A stretch of 64,000 nucleotides of DNA from Spirometra erinaceieuropaei (GCA_902702965.1 CACRXP010000648.1:111115-175114), one strand, 5' to 3'. Counted from the first letter of the stretch, positions 12,460-25,262 are shown. Translations and numbers: made by a program. The notes: a model not told the origin generated them from the letters alone.

Positions 12460-13416
12460 TTTTTGATCGATCTCTATCAGAGAAAGGTTAAACAAAATTC
12501 TCAAATACAGTTTTGATTCGAGAAGATTGTTTAAATATGGCTATAATATTGACTATCGCTCAACATAATCCTTAAATATTTTAATCATATGAGGATGCCG
12601 GCATCTGGATGGGCTTTTTCGGCCATCCATAAAAACTACAATTAGGTAATCTGATCTTCTCATCAATTTTTGACGCCCCTGCAAATTCATTTATTTCCTT
12701 TATAAAACACGCCAAATTATTCTTTCTTGTGCTCATTTAGTTGAAAATTGCGTCTGCTACAGACGTTTGTGTTTAAGAGAGAATATCTTGCAGTTTTCCA
12801 AACGCTTTCATCTCCCGAATGATTTTTTGGCCTCAGCTACCGTTACACTTGCATTCAAGGTCAAAATCTACATGCTGTATACATTCCATCGAAAGAACAT
12901 TACGCACTTCTCTGTGCTGCTGGAAAGACGTCAAATACGACTTACGAAATTATGCAATGAATGTGGATAAGGTTGTATGCTTCAAAAGTTGCATAAAGAA
13001 ACGTGCTAAAGCGATGCTGTGTGAATAGACGTTCCAAGGTCTTAAAAATTCTCATAATTATAAACTTTTTAAAGCAGAAGGTACTCCTCCCTTAAATGGA
13101 AAATTTTATGAAGCAGTTTTGTACTAAGCACGTGCAAAAAAGAATATTTTTGTGCGTGTTTTCTGTAAAATGTAACTGAATTTATAAGGACATCGAAAAT
13201 CGATGGGGAAAGTCCATTTTAACCAAATATTCATTTTTTACAGTGTAATTTTGCAGACTGCCGAAAAAAAGGTCATGCAAATGCCGGCAACTCGGCACGA
13301 CTGAAATATCTTAAGATTGTACTGCAAGACAATTAAGGTTACGGTGTTACTTAAATAATCTTTTCGTATCGAAAGCATATTTTCGGTCAACATTCCATGA
13401 GATAGCGCACCTACTG
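12460..13416. mobile_element. TA-flanked fold-back element (copy F1, decayed)
   Basis: The right end reads CATGAGATAGCGCACCTACTG followed by TA, matching the termini of copies F2-F5. The left end is decayed but alignable (ATCAGAGAAAGGTTAAAC, then TTCGAGAAGATTG). The inner segment with GCAATGAATGTGGA, then GTGAATAGACGTTCCAAGGTC and TAAAAATTCTCATAATTA, matches the centre of F4 (about 54900-55015). There is no transposase frame. Short open frames inside (12767-13028) are incidental. Confidence 0.75.
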
Positions 13417-13796
13417 TAAGTATATTTCTTAATTTAGCAAATCAAATTACAAATACAGCATGACCTGAAAATGCGAAATTTGCACTGTAAAATGGGGCCA
13501 CATTATTGTAGGTTGGCTGCAATAACAAGAGCTCCGGCTGATATGGCGGCGCAAGATATGCGTGATTACGAGGAAGTTATTTGAAAGGATGTCCAAAACT
13601 ATATCTTGTTAGCCAAGAATGACCAACCTTAAGTCAAAATCCCTCTTATCTTCAAAATCAAGCTGCGCGCTCTGATCTTGATTTTCTCTGTCCGAGTACA
13701 GACTGCCTTTTGACGCCACATACGTCAGTCGGACTGTCGCTAGAGACGATGTTCGCCGTGTGCCCCACAACATGGCGGATACAGAAAGGTGGCATA
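13417..13796. other. spacer between two fold-back elements
   Basis: No gene is seen. Two copies of the family lie 380 bases apart here. Confidence 0.5.
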
Positions 13797-14789
13797 CAGT
13801 AGGTGGCTTAACTCATGAAATGAAAACCAACATTTCGAAATACGTTCTCGTTTCGAAAAGATTAATTAAGTAGGGTTGTAAAACTAATCATCATGCAACA
13901 TAATTCTATAACGATCCAGTTACCTCAGGGTGTCGGCTTTCCAATGAACCGATTTCCGACTGCATGCAAGAACTATACTTTGCAAAATGACTTCTTAATT
14001 AACATGTAATTTTCTCATTGATTTTCGATGTCCTTGAAAATTCAATTAGATTTCATGTAAAACATGCATAAAAATATTCATTCTTTTACTTATTCAGTAG
14101 AAAATCACGTCTACTTCCGATTTTACACTCAAAAGAAGGGTATAATTCGGTTTCAAAAAGGGTTTCTAATTATCAGATTTTTTAATACCGTGAAATGGCC
14201 GTTCATAAATCGTCGTGTATCTGAATTTACGAATGTGGATTGTAAACTGAACAATATTGCTCAAATCCACTGCTTAATTTTATAAACCCCATATGGTCTT
14301 CTTTTAATACGGTAGAGAAATGCATGGTTTTCCCTACGCGGAAAATATGCGGCTTGTAGTTTTGAGACCCTGAATGCAAGTGAAACAGCAGGTCGGATTC
14401 TAAGTTATTCGGTAATCAGAAGAGTTTTTTAAAACCAAATTACACGCTTCCTTCCAGTATAAAATCAAAAGAAGACATAAGTTTCTACCGAATGAGCAAA
14501 AGAATGAATGATTTACGCATGTCTGCCATGAGATATGATTGAATTTTCAAGGGCATCGAAAATCAATGAAAAAATTACATGCTACATAAGCAGTCATTTT
14601 TTGCACATCAATGTTTTTGCATGCAGTCGAAAATAAATTCATTCGAAAGCCGACACCCTGATGTAACTGGATCATTATAAAATTATGCTGCATGATGATT
14701 AGTTTTACAACCCTACTTAATTGATCTTTTCGAAACGAGAACTCATTTCGAGATTTCGGTTTTCATTTCGTGAGTTAGCCCACCTATTA
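13797..14789. mobile_element. TA-flanked fold-back element (copy F2)
   Basis: This 993-base element starts CAGTAGGTGGCTTAACTCATG after TA (13795-13796) and ends CATTTCGTGAGTTAGCCCACC before TA (14790-14791). The outer 110 bases or so of the two ends are close inverted repeats. For example GTAGGGTTGTAAAACTAATC near 13870 matches the complement near 14705. Repeat pairing continues inward for most of the length, leaving a short unique centre. No long open frame exists, so it is non-autonomous. Confidence 0.85.
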
Positions 14790-15174
14790 TATGCGCATAA
14801 GTTAGTTTACAGTGATAGTAGATTTGCACCGAATCTGCCGCACTCTCCCCTTCCCAATCTTTCTGGGCCCCGTGGCAAAACAGAGCTGTAGGAGACCATC
14901 GACTGGCTTCGGCACCGAATTACACAAAAGAGTACGCTCTTCACTTACGTGAGTGGTATAGGGTGAAATTGTGTGCGGCATACGGGTTGGTGGTTTATGA
15001 GCGTTTGTTATGCAATGGTTCAGCAGACTCTGTCTCCCGCGCAGCCTGGTGTGCGCTGGCGGTTCTGTAGCACATGACTCCTTGCGCTTGCGCTTCCGCT
15101 GGGTGTACAGGTCGTGGGCATGGTTACCCGGCCATCGTGCTCCTTCTGACCCGTTTTTCGTTGTTCGTTAAAAT
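14790..15174. other. no supported gene
   Basis: Nothing is recognised. Confidence 0.4.
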
Positions 15175-15365
15175 ACAGGTCAACTGTATGTTGTGAACTA
15201 AGGGGTGTGGTGTTACACCTAGGTGGCGGTTCAGCAGCGCCAGTCACATGCGTCTTCCTCCGCCTCCGTTTTTCTTGACTATGTCTTGACACCAGGCCGG
15301 GGTGGGGAGGAGGAGAGAGTGCGGTAGATGCCGCGTAAGTCTACTCTTACTATAAACTAATGCCC
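15175..15365 (+). mobile_element. zinc-finger LINE 3'-tail fragment (copy L3)
   Basis: The stretch from AAGGGGTGTGGTGTTACACC through CTCCGCCTCCGTTTTTCTTG and TTGACACCAGGCCGGGGTGG to CTATAAACTAATGC follows the order of the LINE tail at 46405-46570. The distal part is absent or diverged after 15365. Confidence 0.7.
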
Positions 15366-15667
15366 AGCAGATTTTCATAGAGGTGTATAAAGACCACACC
15401 TGAGAGGGCATAGTCATGGTTACCGTGTGCGGGTTCGGGCAGCAAACACACACTCAATGCCACACAGGCCTAATTTTCCTACATTGTTTCTTTGCTGAAT
15501 TTTATTCAGGTTATGCATACTAAGTAATCTCTTTGCTGTCCTTTAACTTACATTTGAGGAGGCTTTATTATGAACAGCTCTAATCAAGCATCTGTCTTTG
15601 ATTTTTTCAGCCTAACTTATTAATTTCTGTTAAGGCCTTTTCATATGAGGGGGGCGGGTATTGTTGC
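15366..15667. other. no supported gene
   Basis: Nothing is recognised. Confidence 0.4.
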
Positions 15668-15775
15668 TCTGGGGGTAAGGTGATACCATACTAACAGCAC
15701 AGGTACTAGCCAAAAGCCCATACACGCTTGTTTCACCGATATTCTGCCGCTGCATGGCGCAGCTGCGAGGGGTTC
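15668..15775 (-). mobile_element. diverged second copy of the 104-base mini-element
   Basis: GGGGGTAAGGTGATACCATACTAACAG... to GATATTCTGCCGCTGCATGG is the reverse complement of 16015-16118 with scattered changes. The left terminal repeat is intact and the right one is degraded. Confidence 0.7.
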
Positions 15776-15835
15776 GGCTCGTCAGTGGGTCCTCTAGCAT
15801 TCTCCATCTGGTTTCTGATGGATACTCGAAGTTAG

Positions 15836-16298
15836 AAATTGTCGCTTTTCATTTCCTCAGAAATTATCTACGAACTTGGGGTAGATCAGTTTATTTAAGG
15901 TCTATAGGCACAGACCGAAAATTTTATGAATGAATATTTGGACCCAAGTTCATCAATCAGAGCGGATAACCGCGTAATATTCATTACCTGCCGACAGGCA
16001 GCTAGTAGTATACTTTGGGGTAAGGTGATACCATGTAGCGACAGAATATCAGTGAACTACGCGTGTATGGGTTTTTGATTAGTACCTGTACTGTTAGTAT
16101 GATATCACCTTACCCCAAGGTATACTACTAGCTGCCTGTCGGCATTTAATGAATAATACGCGGTTATCCGCTGTGGCTGATATACAACGGCCCAAATATT
16201 CATTCATAAAATTTTCGGTCTGTGCCTACAGACCTTAAATAAACTGATCTACTCCAAGTTCGTAGATAATTTCTGAGAAAACTAAAAAGCGACAATTG
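15836..16298. repeat. 0.46 kb palindrome (inverted repeat arms of about 180-200 bases)
   Basis: The left arm (15836-16033), with markers AAATTATCTACGAACTTGGG, ATTTTATGAATGAATATTTG and CTGCCGACAGGCAGCTAGTA, is repeated in inverted order in the right arm (16101-16298). The arms differ by only a few substitutions and small gaps. The centre is a 104-base mini-element with its own terminal inverted repeats. Confidence 0.9.
16015..16118. mobile_element. 104-base mini inverted-repeat element at the palindrome centre
   Basis: The ends are TTGGGGTAAGGTGATACC and GATATCACCTTACCCCAA, an 18-base terminal inverted repeat with one mismatch. A diverged copy lies at 15668-15775. It has no coding capacity. 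Confidence 0.7.
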
Positions 16299-17654
16299 TT
16301 GCTTCATTTGCTGAATGTATCAAACCTTATAGAGTGTGGGAAGCTACAACCTCCAGCAGGGTCCTCAATTTCGTGGATGACATTCATCTTTACTACCGGT
16401 ATGTAGGGGACAAAAAGCGGTGCTCTAAAGGATTTATCACTCCAGACAACAAAGTTGGCGTCAGCTGGTCATATAATTTGAATGCCGGGGCATACATCAA
16501 GTGGTGCGAGTGGTACCTGTTTTTGTTTTTCTTGACGAAATTCACTCTTGTATATCGCGTTGCCTTATCGTCGCAGTCTCTGCTACAACAACAAAAACCT
16601 GGCTATATGAGTAGAACTTATCTACAGTCTAAGCAGTTCGATTAGTAACAAAAGAGATGTAGTAGGCACTGTTCAGCCCCTACAAGCTACACTCTGGGAT
16701 ACACTGAAACGGTCACTACAAGCCGTCAGCGAAGTCTGTGGGTTTCTGAATGTTGACCAGATACGCTGACTTAAGATCTGAGCCGCGCGCGGGCGCGCAG
16801 AATAATCGACTATAATCATCAGATGATCCCGACACAGATGCAGAAACCAATAGTGTAGTCACACCAAATTTTCCCTTCTTATGAGACGTTTGTCTAGTAC
16901 ACTGCTCGCAAAAAGTAATTACTTTATGCATGAACAAAGGCGCAGATTAGTATGTGATAAACAACCGCGACAGAAAAATTGATAACTGATATACTGCAAT
17001 TCCGAACACCGATGCACTTAAATGTATGGGACTGGAGTGCCAGCAGATCCGTTGTGTACATCGTCTGGAGTTCCTCCTTTAAAAATCACAAGTGTTTGTC
17101 AGGATCTGAAAATAAGGCTTCCGTTCAGTTGTGTTTGATAGTCGTTATGGGAGCATTCACACATACTTAGCAGACAAACGAAAACAGCATCAGAGGAAGA
17201 TGAGACGTCGAATGTCAGGCTAGGGATCGAGAAGAACCCCCAGAAATCTTGATCTTCAAAGATTATGCATATTTATTTCGATTTGATTGATTTAGCAGAT
17301 AACAACTTTTCCATTTATGCAGTTGAGAGCACGCGTTGCCCAAATGATTATGCGAAAAATTTTCCAGTTAATTGAGCGTTTATTCGACCGTTAAGTAGCA
17401 ATTATTATTGTTCGTTGAACAGAGCACGAGTGGAAATTTTGGCTAAAAGTTGGTTTGAGTGGCTATCACACAACTATGTGAGACTCTTCCATGTACTAGT
17501 GTCTGAAAAAGCTCTCAAAAACTGAGATTTGATATTAGCTGATAAAGGAATTTTTAGAGAGGGAATAAGAGCATTTCGTTCGGGATGCGGACTATCAGGT
17601 TACGGACCTGACCGTCCCTTCCTGAAAAGGGCACTGGGATGAAAGAAGTTTGGC
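16299..17654. other. no supported gene
   Basis: An open frame at 16334-16645 contains an exon-like stretch near the donor CTACCG|GTATGT (16397), but support is too thin to call. Nothing else is seen. Confidence 0.35.
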
Positions 17655-17780
17655 GTGAAAGAGGAGCGCTCATCGATCGTTTTTGCAAAACTCACTCGTT
17701 CCGTTGTGCCTTACGGGTTCTCTCTCGAGCCCAACCAGCAGCCGCACAGCAGGGCATGATATGGGCAGAATGGCATTACC
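17655..17780 (-). mobile_element. SINE 3' tail, inverted (part of copy S2)
   Basis: The reverse complement of this stretch (GGTAATGCCATTCTGCCCAT... then GTAAGGCACAACGGAACGAG) matches 28786-28900, the tail of SINE copy S4. It lies head-on to the plus-strand SINE that follows. Confidence 0.7.
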
Positions 17781-17789
17781 ATTGTATAT

Positions 17790-17985
17790 TCCCGATCGCA
17801 GTCAACAAGACGACGAGCCCGTGGCTCAGAGGTTAGAGGTGTTGGACTTCTAACTAAACGGTCATGAGTTCGAGCCCCAGGCGTTCCACAACTCGGGGTT
17901 GGGTATGACTGGATGACGACGGCTGATAAACCAGAAACGGCCATTCCAGTCTCCCTTGTCTTTGTCGGTAGCACAATTCTGAAAA
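17790..17985 (+). mobile_element. tRNA-derived SINE (copy S2)
   Basis: The A box is at 17822-17839 (TGGCTCAGAGGTTAGAGG) and the B box at 17866-17878 (GAGTTCGAGCCCC). The standard body follows (GGCCATTCCAGTCTCCCTTG). A tract CACAACTCGGGGTTGGGTATG between the tRNA part and the body is shared with S3 and S4. It is not a functional tRNA gene, because the anticodon arm is mispaired and the sequence continues as the repeat body. Confidence 0.85.
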
Positions 17986-19654
17986 TATGGCGTTTATGCG
18001 CCTTCTAACTAGAGATGCACTTTTTGCTATATATACACATATCAGGCACTACCTGCGCTGATTTAATCAACGCCAAATCAAGAAATCGCGCTGTCCATAC
18101 AACGTGCAAAATAATGGACGTCCGACGGTCAAACCCAATTTTTTTCTTCTTGAATAGTGAGTTTTTCGAATCCAGCATAATCACCATTCAGTTTAGACTG
18201 TCTATGTACATCCCGGTTGTAAATCCAAATAACCATCGTGACCAGTAGGCTCATAATGACGGGGTTCGAGGAGATTGCTCGAGGGCGACCTTTAATTCGG
18301 TTGACTGGATGCTCTGAGACTCACCGTCTTACTGCATCAAATTCAGTACGTGTTTCACTCGCCAGCTGAGCTTCCCAATCGAATCGTGGTCCATGAACCA
18401 CAGTTGCGACAACCCTTCAAAGGTGCCAGTAATCGCCCAGTCCTCTCTTTCTCAGATGGAGGTTGAGATTCGTATGCCGACCTTGGACGTTGCTACGCAG
18501 ACCCGAAACTGCTTCCTTTTGCTCAACCTTGTGGGAAGAACTCGGTCCTTTTTAGTCCTTTCCGGCGGTATATACTGCGCAGAACTGTGCGTATTTTCAT
18601 CGTTCCGCCCCGAAAGAATGAAAGAAACAGCAAAAATAGTCGGCCTCATCGAGTCTGCTGTCAGGAGGAACCAGGGGAAGGGGTGGTGCGTTTCTCACGA
18701 CGCAAAACAATCCGACAGTTCTTTGTTTTCCGCAAAGGTCCGGTTTTGTGCTTAGCCATTGTTTGAAGAGAACTGGCCCCTCAAAGATGGACTTCCCAGT
18801 CAGGCGACATTCCGGTACAGTAAAGATAGAAAACAGGGGAGTTTGTGCCATAGTCGAACTCAAGGCAGTAACCTAGTCCGTGGAGTCTGATAAGAAAAAA
18901 TAACCTTACCAAATGCCGGTGTTGAAGGCGATGAGTTTGACTACTTGCTCATGTGAACTAAAAAGGTATCTGAGTAAGGATCGGGTTAAGGCTCCCAAAC
19001 ACCTGTGGCATGCGAGTAATACCTACTCTTTTAAGTGGGCTTTAGTCCGACACGATTATTTTGGTTGGGTGTTTTTTATTGTACAAGATTGGGTCGCCTG
19101 TTGTGGACGGTCTGGTGCATTATTTACAACGACCTCATCTCAGAGAGTTGAAAAGCGATCGTTGTAGACGCCTTAGTGTTTATTTTTTAAATTGTTCTGT
19201 TTACTTTCGGTTTCTATATGTCAATGCATTAAAAGTCTTCCACCCGAAAAGCAAATTTACCAATTATCCATACTTACTTTGTCATTCCACTATGCATACA
19301 TAGGCCTGCCCGTAAAACCCCTATTACCACCTTTCCCGTAAGCCAGACTGGTCATGTGTGCTTTGGGAGCCCTCACCTGGTCGTTGCCAGTTTCTGCACA
19401 AAGACCTCGAGCGTCTGAGAAATACTATCTGTTTCTATTGCTTTGGTAATAAAACGTTTGTGTACTGTATTGATCATTGCTGCAAAAGAGGGAAAGCAGT
19501 ATCTAATGTTTTATTTAGAGCAGCGCCTTTGATTTACGACTAGTCCCAAGGAGAGTAACAAGATTACACACAATGGCCGGTTTATGATCATCTCTACTTC
19601 CACTTTCTTCCTGGTTGATGGGGAGGGGAGGGCAGACAAGCATGGTTGGGTAGA
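17986..19654. other. no supported gene
   Basis: Overlapping open frames on both strands at 18393-18863 (up to 120 codons) are suggestive, but no frame is clearly better and no good splice pair was found. They are left uncalled. Confidence 0.35.
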
Positions 19655-20100
19655 GTGTTCGACCGTCGTTACCGATGACGTTCACCATGTGTCCGCATCA
19701 TGCCCGGGTGCAGGGACGGTGACTTGTGCGTGAATTAGTTTATAGTTATAGGCGCCTTGAACAGCATCTGTCGTCCACTCTGCTTTCTCACCCAGATGAA
19801 TCCGGAGTCGAGAAGACGGGAGGCGCGATAGAGCGCAGTGCTCGTTCGCTTGTGCCACACACACACCTTCTCCGCGTATGATGGACCAGGATTTTGCACA
19901 ACGTGAAAGGCGGACGGTTCTCATCCCAACTGAGCGGAAGTCCCATAGAAGCCACATAAAGAAGGAGCCACCGCAAAATGACCCTCCGCCCTGGGGGAAG
20001 CCTACGGTTGACGGCTTTTCAGCCAAGCCTCTTGGCTCGCCTTGATAGTTGGAAAGTGCGTCACTTTGTTCATAGTGAGGAATCGATGTTAAGTGTCTTA
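19655..20100 (-). mobile_element. zinc-finger LINE 3'-tail fragment (copy L4)
   Basis: On the minus strand, CACTATGAACAAAGTGACGC, then CAAGCCTCTTGGCTC-type sequence, the stretch around GGTCCATCATACG, and finally GCAGGGACGGTGACTTGTGC (written on the plus strand) follow the same order as copies at 31655-32290 and 46040-46660. About 450 bases of diverged 3' untranslated region are present. Confidence 0.75.
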
Positions 20101-23100
20101 GAAACACAGTCTCAGTGTTGACTTCATTCTATTTTCCCTCTCCCAGACACCGGGTTATGTGGGCAACTCAAAGGCAAACTAATTGTGACGTCAAGTTGCA
20201 GAATTCGATTACATTTTCTTTCAAAAGCCAGACCTGCGAGACAGACACAATCACTTTTGAGATATTAGATTAGTTCTTGTGAACGTCATGATAAAACCCG
20301 CCCTCACCGCCGGTTCTGTTGGAATAAATGCAGGTAAGGTACAATTATGTAGCCCAACCTGATTGACACAAAACTGTCGAGATTAGGATTAGGGGTTAGG
20401 GCAGCTATTTCTCAGCCACTCAAAGTACAGCCACGCATTCCTAATAGCTTTTCTTTGGCCTACGGTTACTTGACCTCTTCGCGTGTGCGTTCCCCGTCCC
20501 CACCTGGCCCCGCATTATAGGTGGCTGGGGTTTGTTTACTTTACGTTGGGCTACATAGACACACCTGAACAAAACGCAAAATACCGCTCGAATGCCGGAG
20601 ACGAAACGTCTCCCACAGTCCTGGCTATATCGCATATGCAAGACATCTGCAGTGGTGGTATCATCAGACGCATATGGAGATGAGTAGCGAAGAAATATGG
20701 TCAGTTACCAATACCAGTGTGCAGTGCACTCGTTGTGAGCCTATGTTTAATAGTTGGACTGGTCATTAACTAATCATTCAACCTAAGGTTGAAAGGGAGA
20801 AGACGAGAATTTATCATTTCCTGTTGGCGGCGGTAAGGGCTTTATCTCTCTACTCCTTTTGTCTGAGGGTTCGATGTTCTAAAATTTCGACTCTCGGTCA
20901 CTAAATGCGTACCACTCGCCATACAGAAAATGGTTATTAATTTCGTGGCTGTCTGATGTGGGTGAGTAGACCAACGCCTAAAAATAGCTTTGCTAAATAA
21001 GATGCATTACGTATTGACGCATGTAATTGCACATAACTGATAATTATGCGTATGTGTTGTGCAATGATTTAGCACAGAATATGGAATGCATTTTGTTACT
21101 CGACCGTGGTCTGGTGAAACAGGATTAAGGCAGCTAGCGGCTCACGTGATTGTCACCTTTCGCGATAATTTTGGCCTCGCCAAACTTAATGCATGGCCAG
21201 GTTCCGTCGCATGAGCCGTGACTTGAGAGAGGATGTTCCTGCCCACCGCTGCTGCTGCGTACTCAGTCATCCGCACGGGGAGTGGTCGCCCAGTATTTTC
21301 CGGCGTAGTAGCTTTACCCACTACTGCACCAAAGCGACTGCAGACGTTGCATGCTGTGGCATTGGATGCTTTATCCTCCTCTACTGGCGCCTGATGGCTG
21401 CCTTCGTCTGTGTGGGAAGCAAACTTCGTCTTCCCATTTGCCTCCTATAACTCGTATTTTTGCTTGTGTCGACAACTATGCTGAAATGCCCGCGCAAAAT
21501 ATATGATCCCCAACCTATCATCTCAGGCTCTGTATCCTTATATATAACTGAATTATAAGTATATGAAGATCACAATGCCAACTGGGGGCCTGAACCGGGG
21601 GGGGGGGACATGACCAAAATCCCTCTAAGAATAAAAAAGGGCTTATTACCTTTTCTACTGGCAAATATCTGTCGGACAAAGTTACCCTTTGAATCGTAAA
21701 CTAACCTGTGCAAGATGCATAAACGAACTCATACTTTCGAAGAGAATATAACTGAGAATGTAAAACACGCAGTGGGCAAAACATGCCTCTCGTGTGCAAA
21801 AGCCAACATCCCAACAACCTTTAATGCCATCCTATAACGGTGTTCTCATCTACACTGTTCTGCTACTTTAGTCTTTTAAGATTCATATATAAGTTCCGCA
21901 AAGTCTGCCCATCAGCAGATTATATGGGTGAAATGCTGATCGGGACTCCGTTGTCACTGACTAATCTTGCTGTCGGGACGCCAGCCCCGAAGTCGCCGGT
22001 TTCACGCTGTAAATCTTATCGTTAAGTGAACTCACAACATCTTTAACTGAGTTAATCCATTTGGCAGAAAGGGATCTGAAAACTGCGAACAAAACGGAAC
22101 AACATGACGTTATTTAACCAGTCTTCGAAAGGTAATTTTCATATAAGTTTCCAGGCTCATGTCTATCGTAGGTGTTACAGTAAGGCAACGAATGCCAACA
22201 GGTCTAGGTTCAACGAAGTACATAGGACTTTGCATCGTTAGATCATGGTTTTTTCATTGCAAAATACAAGTTCAGATGAGGTCTGATGCATAAAAGAGAC
22301 AGACTAGGGGAAGCAGAGTGAGGTAGGACGTAAATTCGATAAAAACGAAATCGTAGCGCCCCGAGGCAGTCGAGAGCATAAACAGAGGTAACCGAGTTAG
22401 TCAAGTAATTATTAAGCAAAAAAAGGAAATCGGTAGGCCATTACAGCAGCTTCCAAAAATAGCACATATGTCGTGATCAATAGAAAATTATTGTGCTCCC
22501 CTTGAAAACATTTCTGCCTGACAAGTGTTTGGTCGGTCAGCGGACAACTCTCGGAGCTAATGTGAGATAAACGTCTGTTGACATAAAAAGCATGGAAAGT
22601 CATGGGTCCTCATCCACGTATTTTATTTACGATGCGGGAGGATAATGACAACAAATTAACCACATTTCTTGCCAAACGATGTATGGTAAACAAACGTCGG
22701 ATTTCTACTAACATCGTCCAAAAATAGACACATCCGACTCTGCTGACAGTCTTTCACTAAGTGATGGCAACATCGTTAAGTCTTAGATATAGAATCTTAG
22801 AATCCCAGCATATTTTTTGTGCTAATGGGAAAAAATCGTCCCGATGACTTCATAAAACAGAAAAACAAAAACATGTAGTGACGAGCCAGCAGAATGGAAA
22901 TGGGAGATGGTTCGATTGCATCTTCACTGCTAGTTGTGGTATCCTCCCTACCAAACTCAACCGTCCCATGGGTCGGACGAGAAATCCAATTGCGACGATT
23001 CAAACAAACACAGCGGCTGCGCTAAAAAGGTAGGTGTGAGTTGGCTTATAGGGGCTCTCCCAGTTGGCTTATAGGGGCTCTGGCAATGTGTACAATATTA

Positions 23101-25262
23101 ATGATGTGTGAAGGAGATCATAATGCATTTACCTGTGGGACTAACAGCGCCGACGGCAATATTCACTTTGATTATCGTTTCAACCGAAAATGCAACTTCA
23201 GTAAGAAAATCAGGCTCAAAAATTTCGACCTTGTTGCAATTTTAATAAATGTGCATGCACAGAAAATCCAGCAAAATTCAAAACTTAACAGTAAGATTTC
23301 TTAGCTTTCGGGTGGTTGCGTCATGTCCAGTGTTTGCTTATTCGACTGAGTTGGGTGCCAGAAAACCTCAGAGAAATGGTGCACACTGTCGTATTGGTGG
23401 TGAAAACAGTTTTAAACGGTTTTTAAGAATTATTAATTTATTTTTTTAATATCGAAGGAGACTTTTCACTTTCGGGCAGTAGCTCTAAAGCTAACACTCC
23501 GTGCATTGGCTTCGAAAGGGACCACACTGGCTCAGGGAATTGGTCATTCGAGCTACGCCGAGTCGACTTGAGTCCATAACCTTTACTGCACATGCGTGAA
23601 GTATGCTTTAGATGGGATTCTAGACCGCGCCAGCTACTGTTGGCATTCTAATTACCAGTCGGTTGACAGACCTGCACAAACCACGGATGCTCGCTAGAGG
23701 AAAGAGAGGTCGGCGCCCAAGGCACATTTTTTTCTACCTAAAGCAGCTGACTTGCCGGAACTCAGAGGGATGCGCTACAAGAACAGGCTCAAAGGATCGC
23801 CGGTTTACCGTAACCCCTGGTTTATTGGTCAGTGGGAGTCAAATGTCAGTAAGCAACTATAAATGTGGCCTTTAAGACTTCTAAGGAGTTCTATTCCGCG
23901 CATGAAACACGTTAGACGGTGACTTCAGGCAGCAGTAGGTCGCGAATCCTGATTTCGTTCCTGACTACTTCAGGTACCTAGCTTCCTCCACCCGGTCTAT
24001 GACACCATCAGGAGGGACCGATGCGAGATCATCGACTAATGTGTTAACACAACCCTGCGCAAAACTGCAGCGGAATTCTAATATGGTTTTTGATGATGCT
24101 TTCAACAGCCGAAGCTCCCGGACACTTCTCTTTCCTTGAATCCTAGTCTATGTGTCAGCCACCATAACTACGCCGTGCTTTGATCTCGAAGTAACTCTCT
24201 AGTACGCAGTTTTAAACAGAATTTCTTATCTGCTTTTACTAAAACTCTTCAGTCATTTGCCGCTCGCAAAGCATATCTTCTTTTTCTTCTTCTTAATGGG
24301 CAGGGCTATGTCTGTTTCCCGGGTATGTCATTCTCAATGAGGTAGCAAGAAAACGAAGGTTGAGTACGCAGGACAGCGACCCTCACCACATCAGTACTTG
24401 TCGCTGACAGTGATCCACCCTGCTCTCCGTGGATCTGCCATCCAGCCGTCACGCTGTGATCCCATGTGGTTTCGAGAGAGGAGGAGAGAGCAAGACTGTT
24501 GTGATAGGTCAAAAAGGTGACTGAAATGAGGACTGTCTTGCAAACTCAAGAGAAACGCCACTCAAAGTACATTTGGCTTGGTGTGAGGCTCGGAGATATG
24601 GAGACAGACATTATTCGTTGTTTCAGTACATACGTACATCAAGGTTTTGCTTGCGAATAACGGTTGAACACGGAAACATAGGTCCTCATACTACAGGTAG
24701 CCCCGCATTAAATTTCAGGAGTGCCTAGTCTCCACACTTAACTCTAACCGTAAAATGATCCTTAGCCCAAGGGTTCATAGTCCTAACCCTAACTGTCACA
24801 ACTGTAATCCTAAACTTCCTAATTCTAAAGCCCCAGGGGATCAATATCCTCGTGTCCACCCAGGGCTACTGCCGCGTATTCTTCTACGCCTACTAATTCT
24901 TGTCACATGCTTCCAGCCGTTCCTGCCTACTATTTAAACTGAGTGAATTTTTCGCACCAAAAAGCAGGACACTTATTTTTTTAGAATGTCTTTACGTCAA
25001 GCATTGCATTGAGCAACATTGACGATGGTACTAAATTTGAGGTTAAATGTACCATCGAGCGGAGAACTGGGCCTGTTGCCAGGCACATCTTGCACGTCAT
25101 TACCACTCCCCAAGCTCGATTTATTCGAATTATACCATCTTAAATGGCAGACTTATAGAAGGCTGAAAACAAAAGCCATTTAGGACAGTAAGCCACGCAA
25201 TTCTGTTTAGCAAAACGTCCACGCACAGTTGGACTTTCAGTAGAGGAAACGACAAAGAGTTG
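20101..25262. other. long AT-rich stretch without a supported gene
   Basis: Minor structures only. There is a TTAGG-like motif cluster at 20381-20402 and a GC-richer 250-base block at 21190-21450 that may be an unrecognised repeat. An 11-base G run lies at 21597-21607, a direct duplication of about 20 bases at 23039-23081, and a CCCTAA-like degenerate stretch at 24727-24830. No splice-bounded coding segment stands out. Confidence 0.4.

Noticed and set aside
12767..13028. Two overlapping 67-69 codon frames
   Set aside because: They lie wholly inside fold-back element F1, whose other copies have no matching frame.
18393..18863. 120-codon plus-strand frame with two overlapping minus-strand frames
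   Set aside because: Composition does not favour any one frame and no acceptor/donor pair was found.
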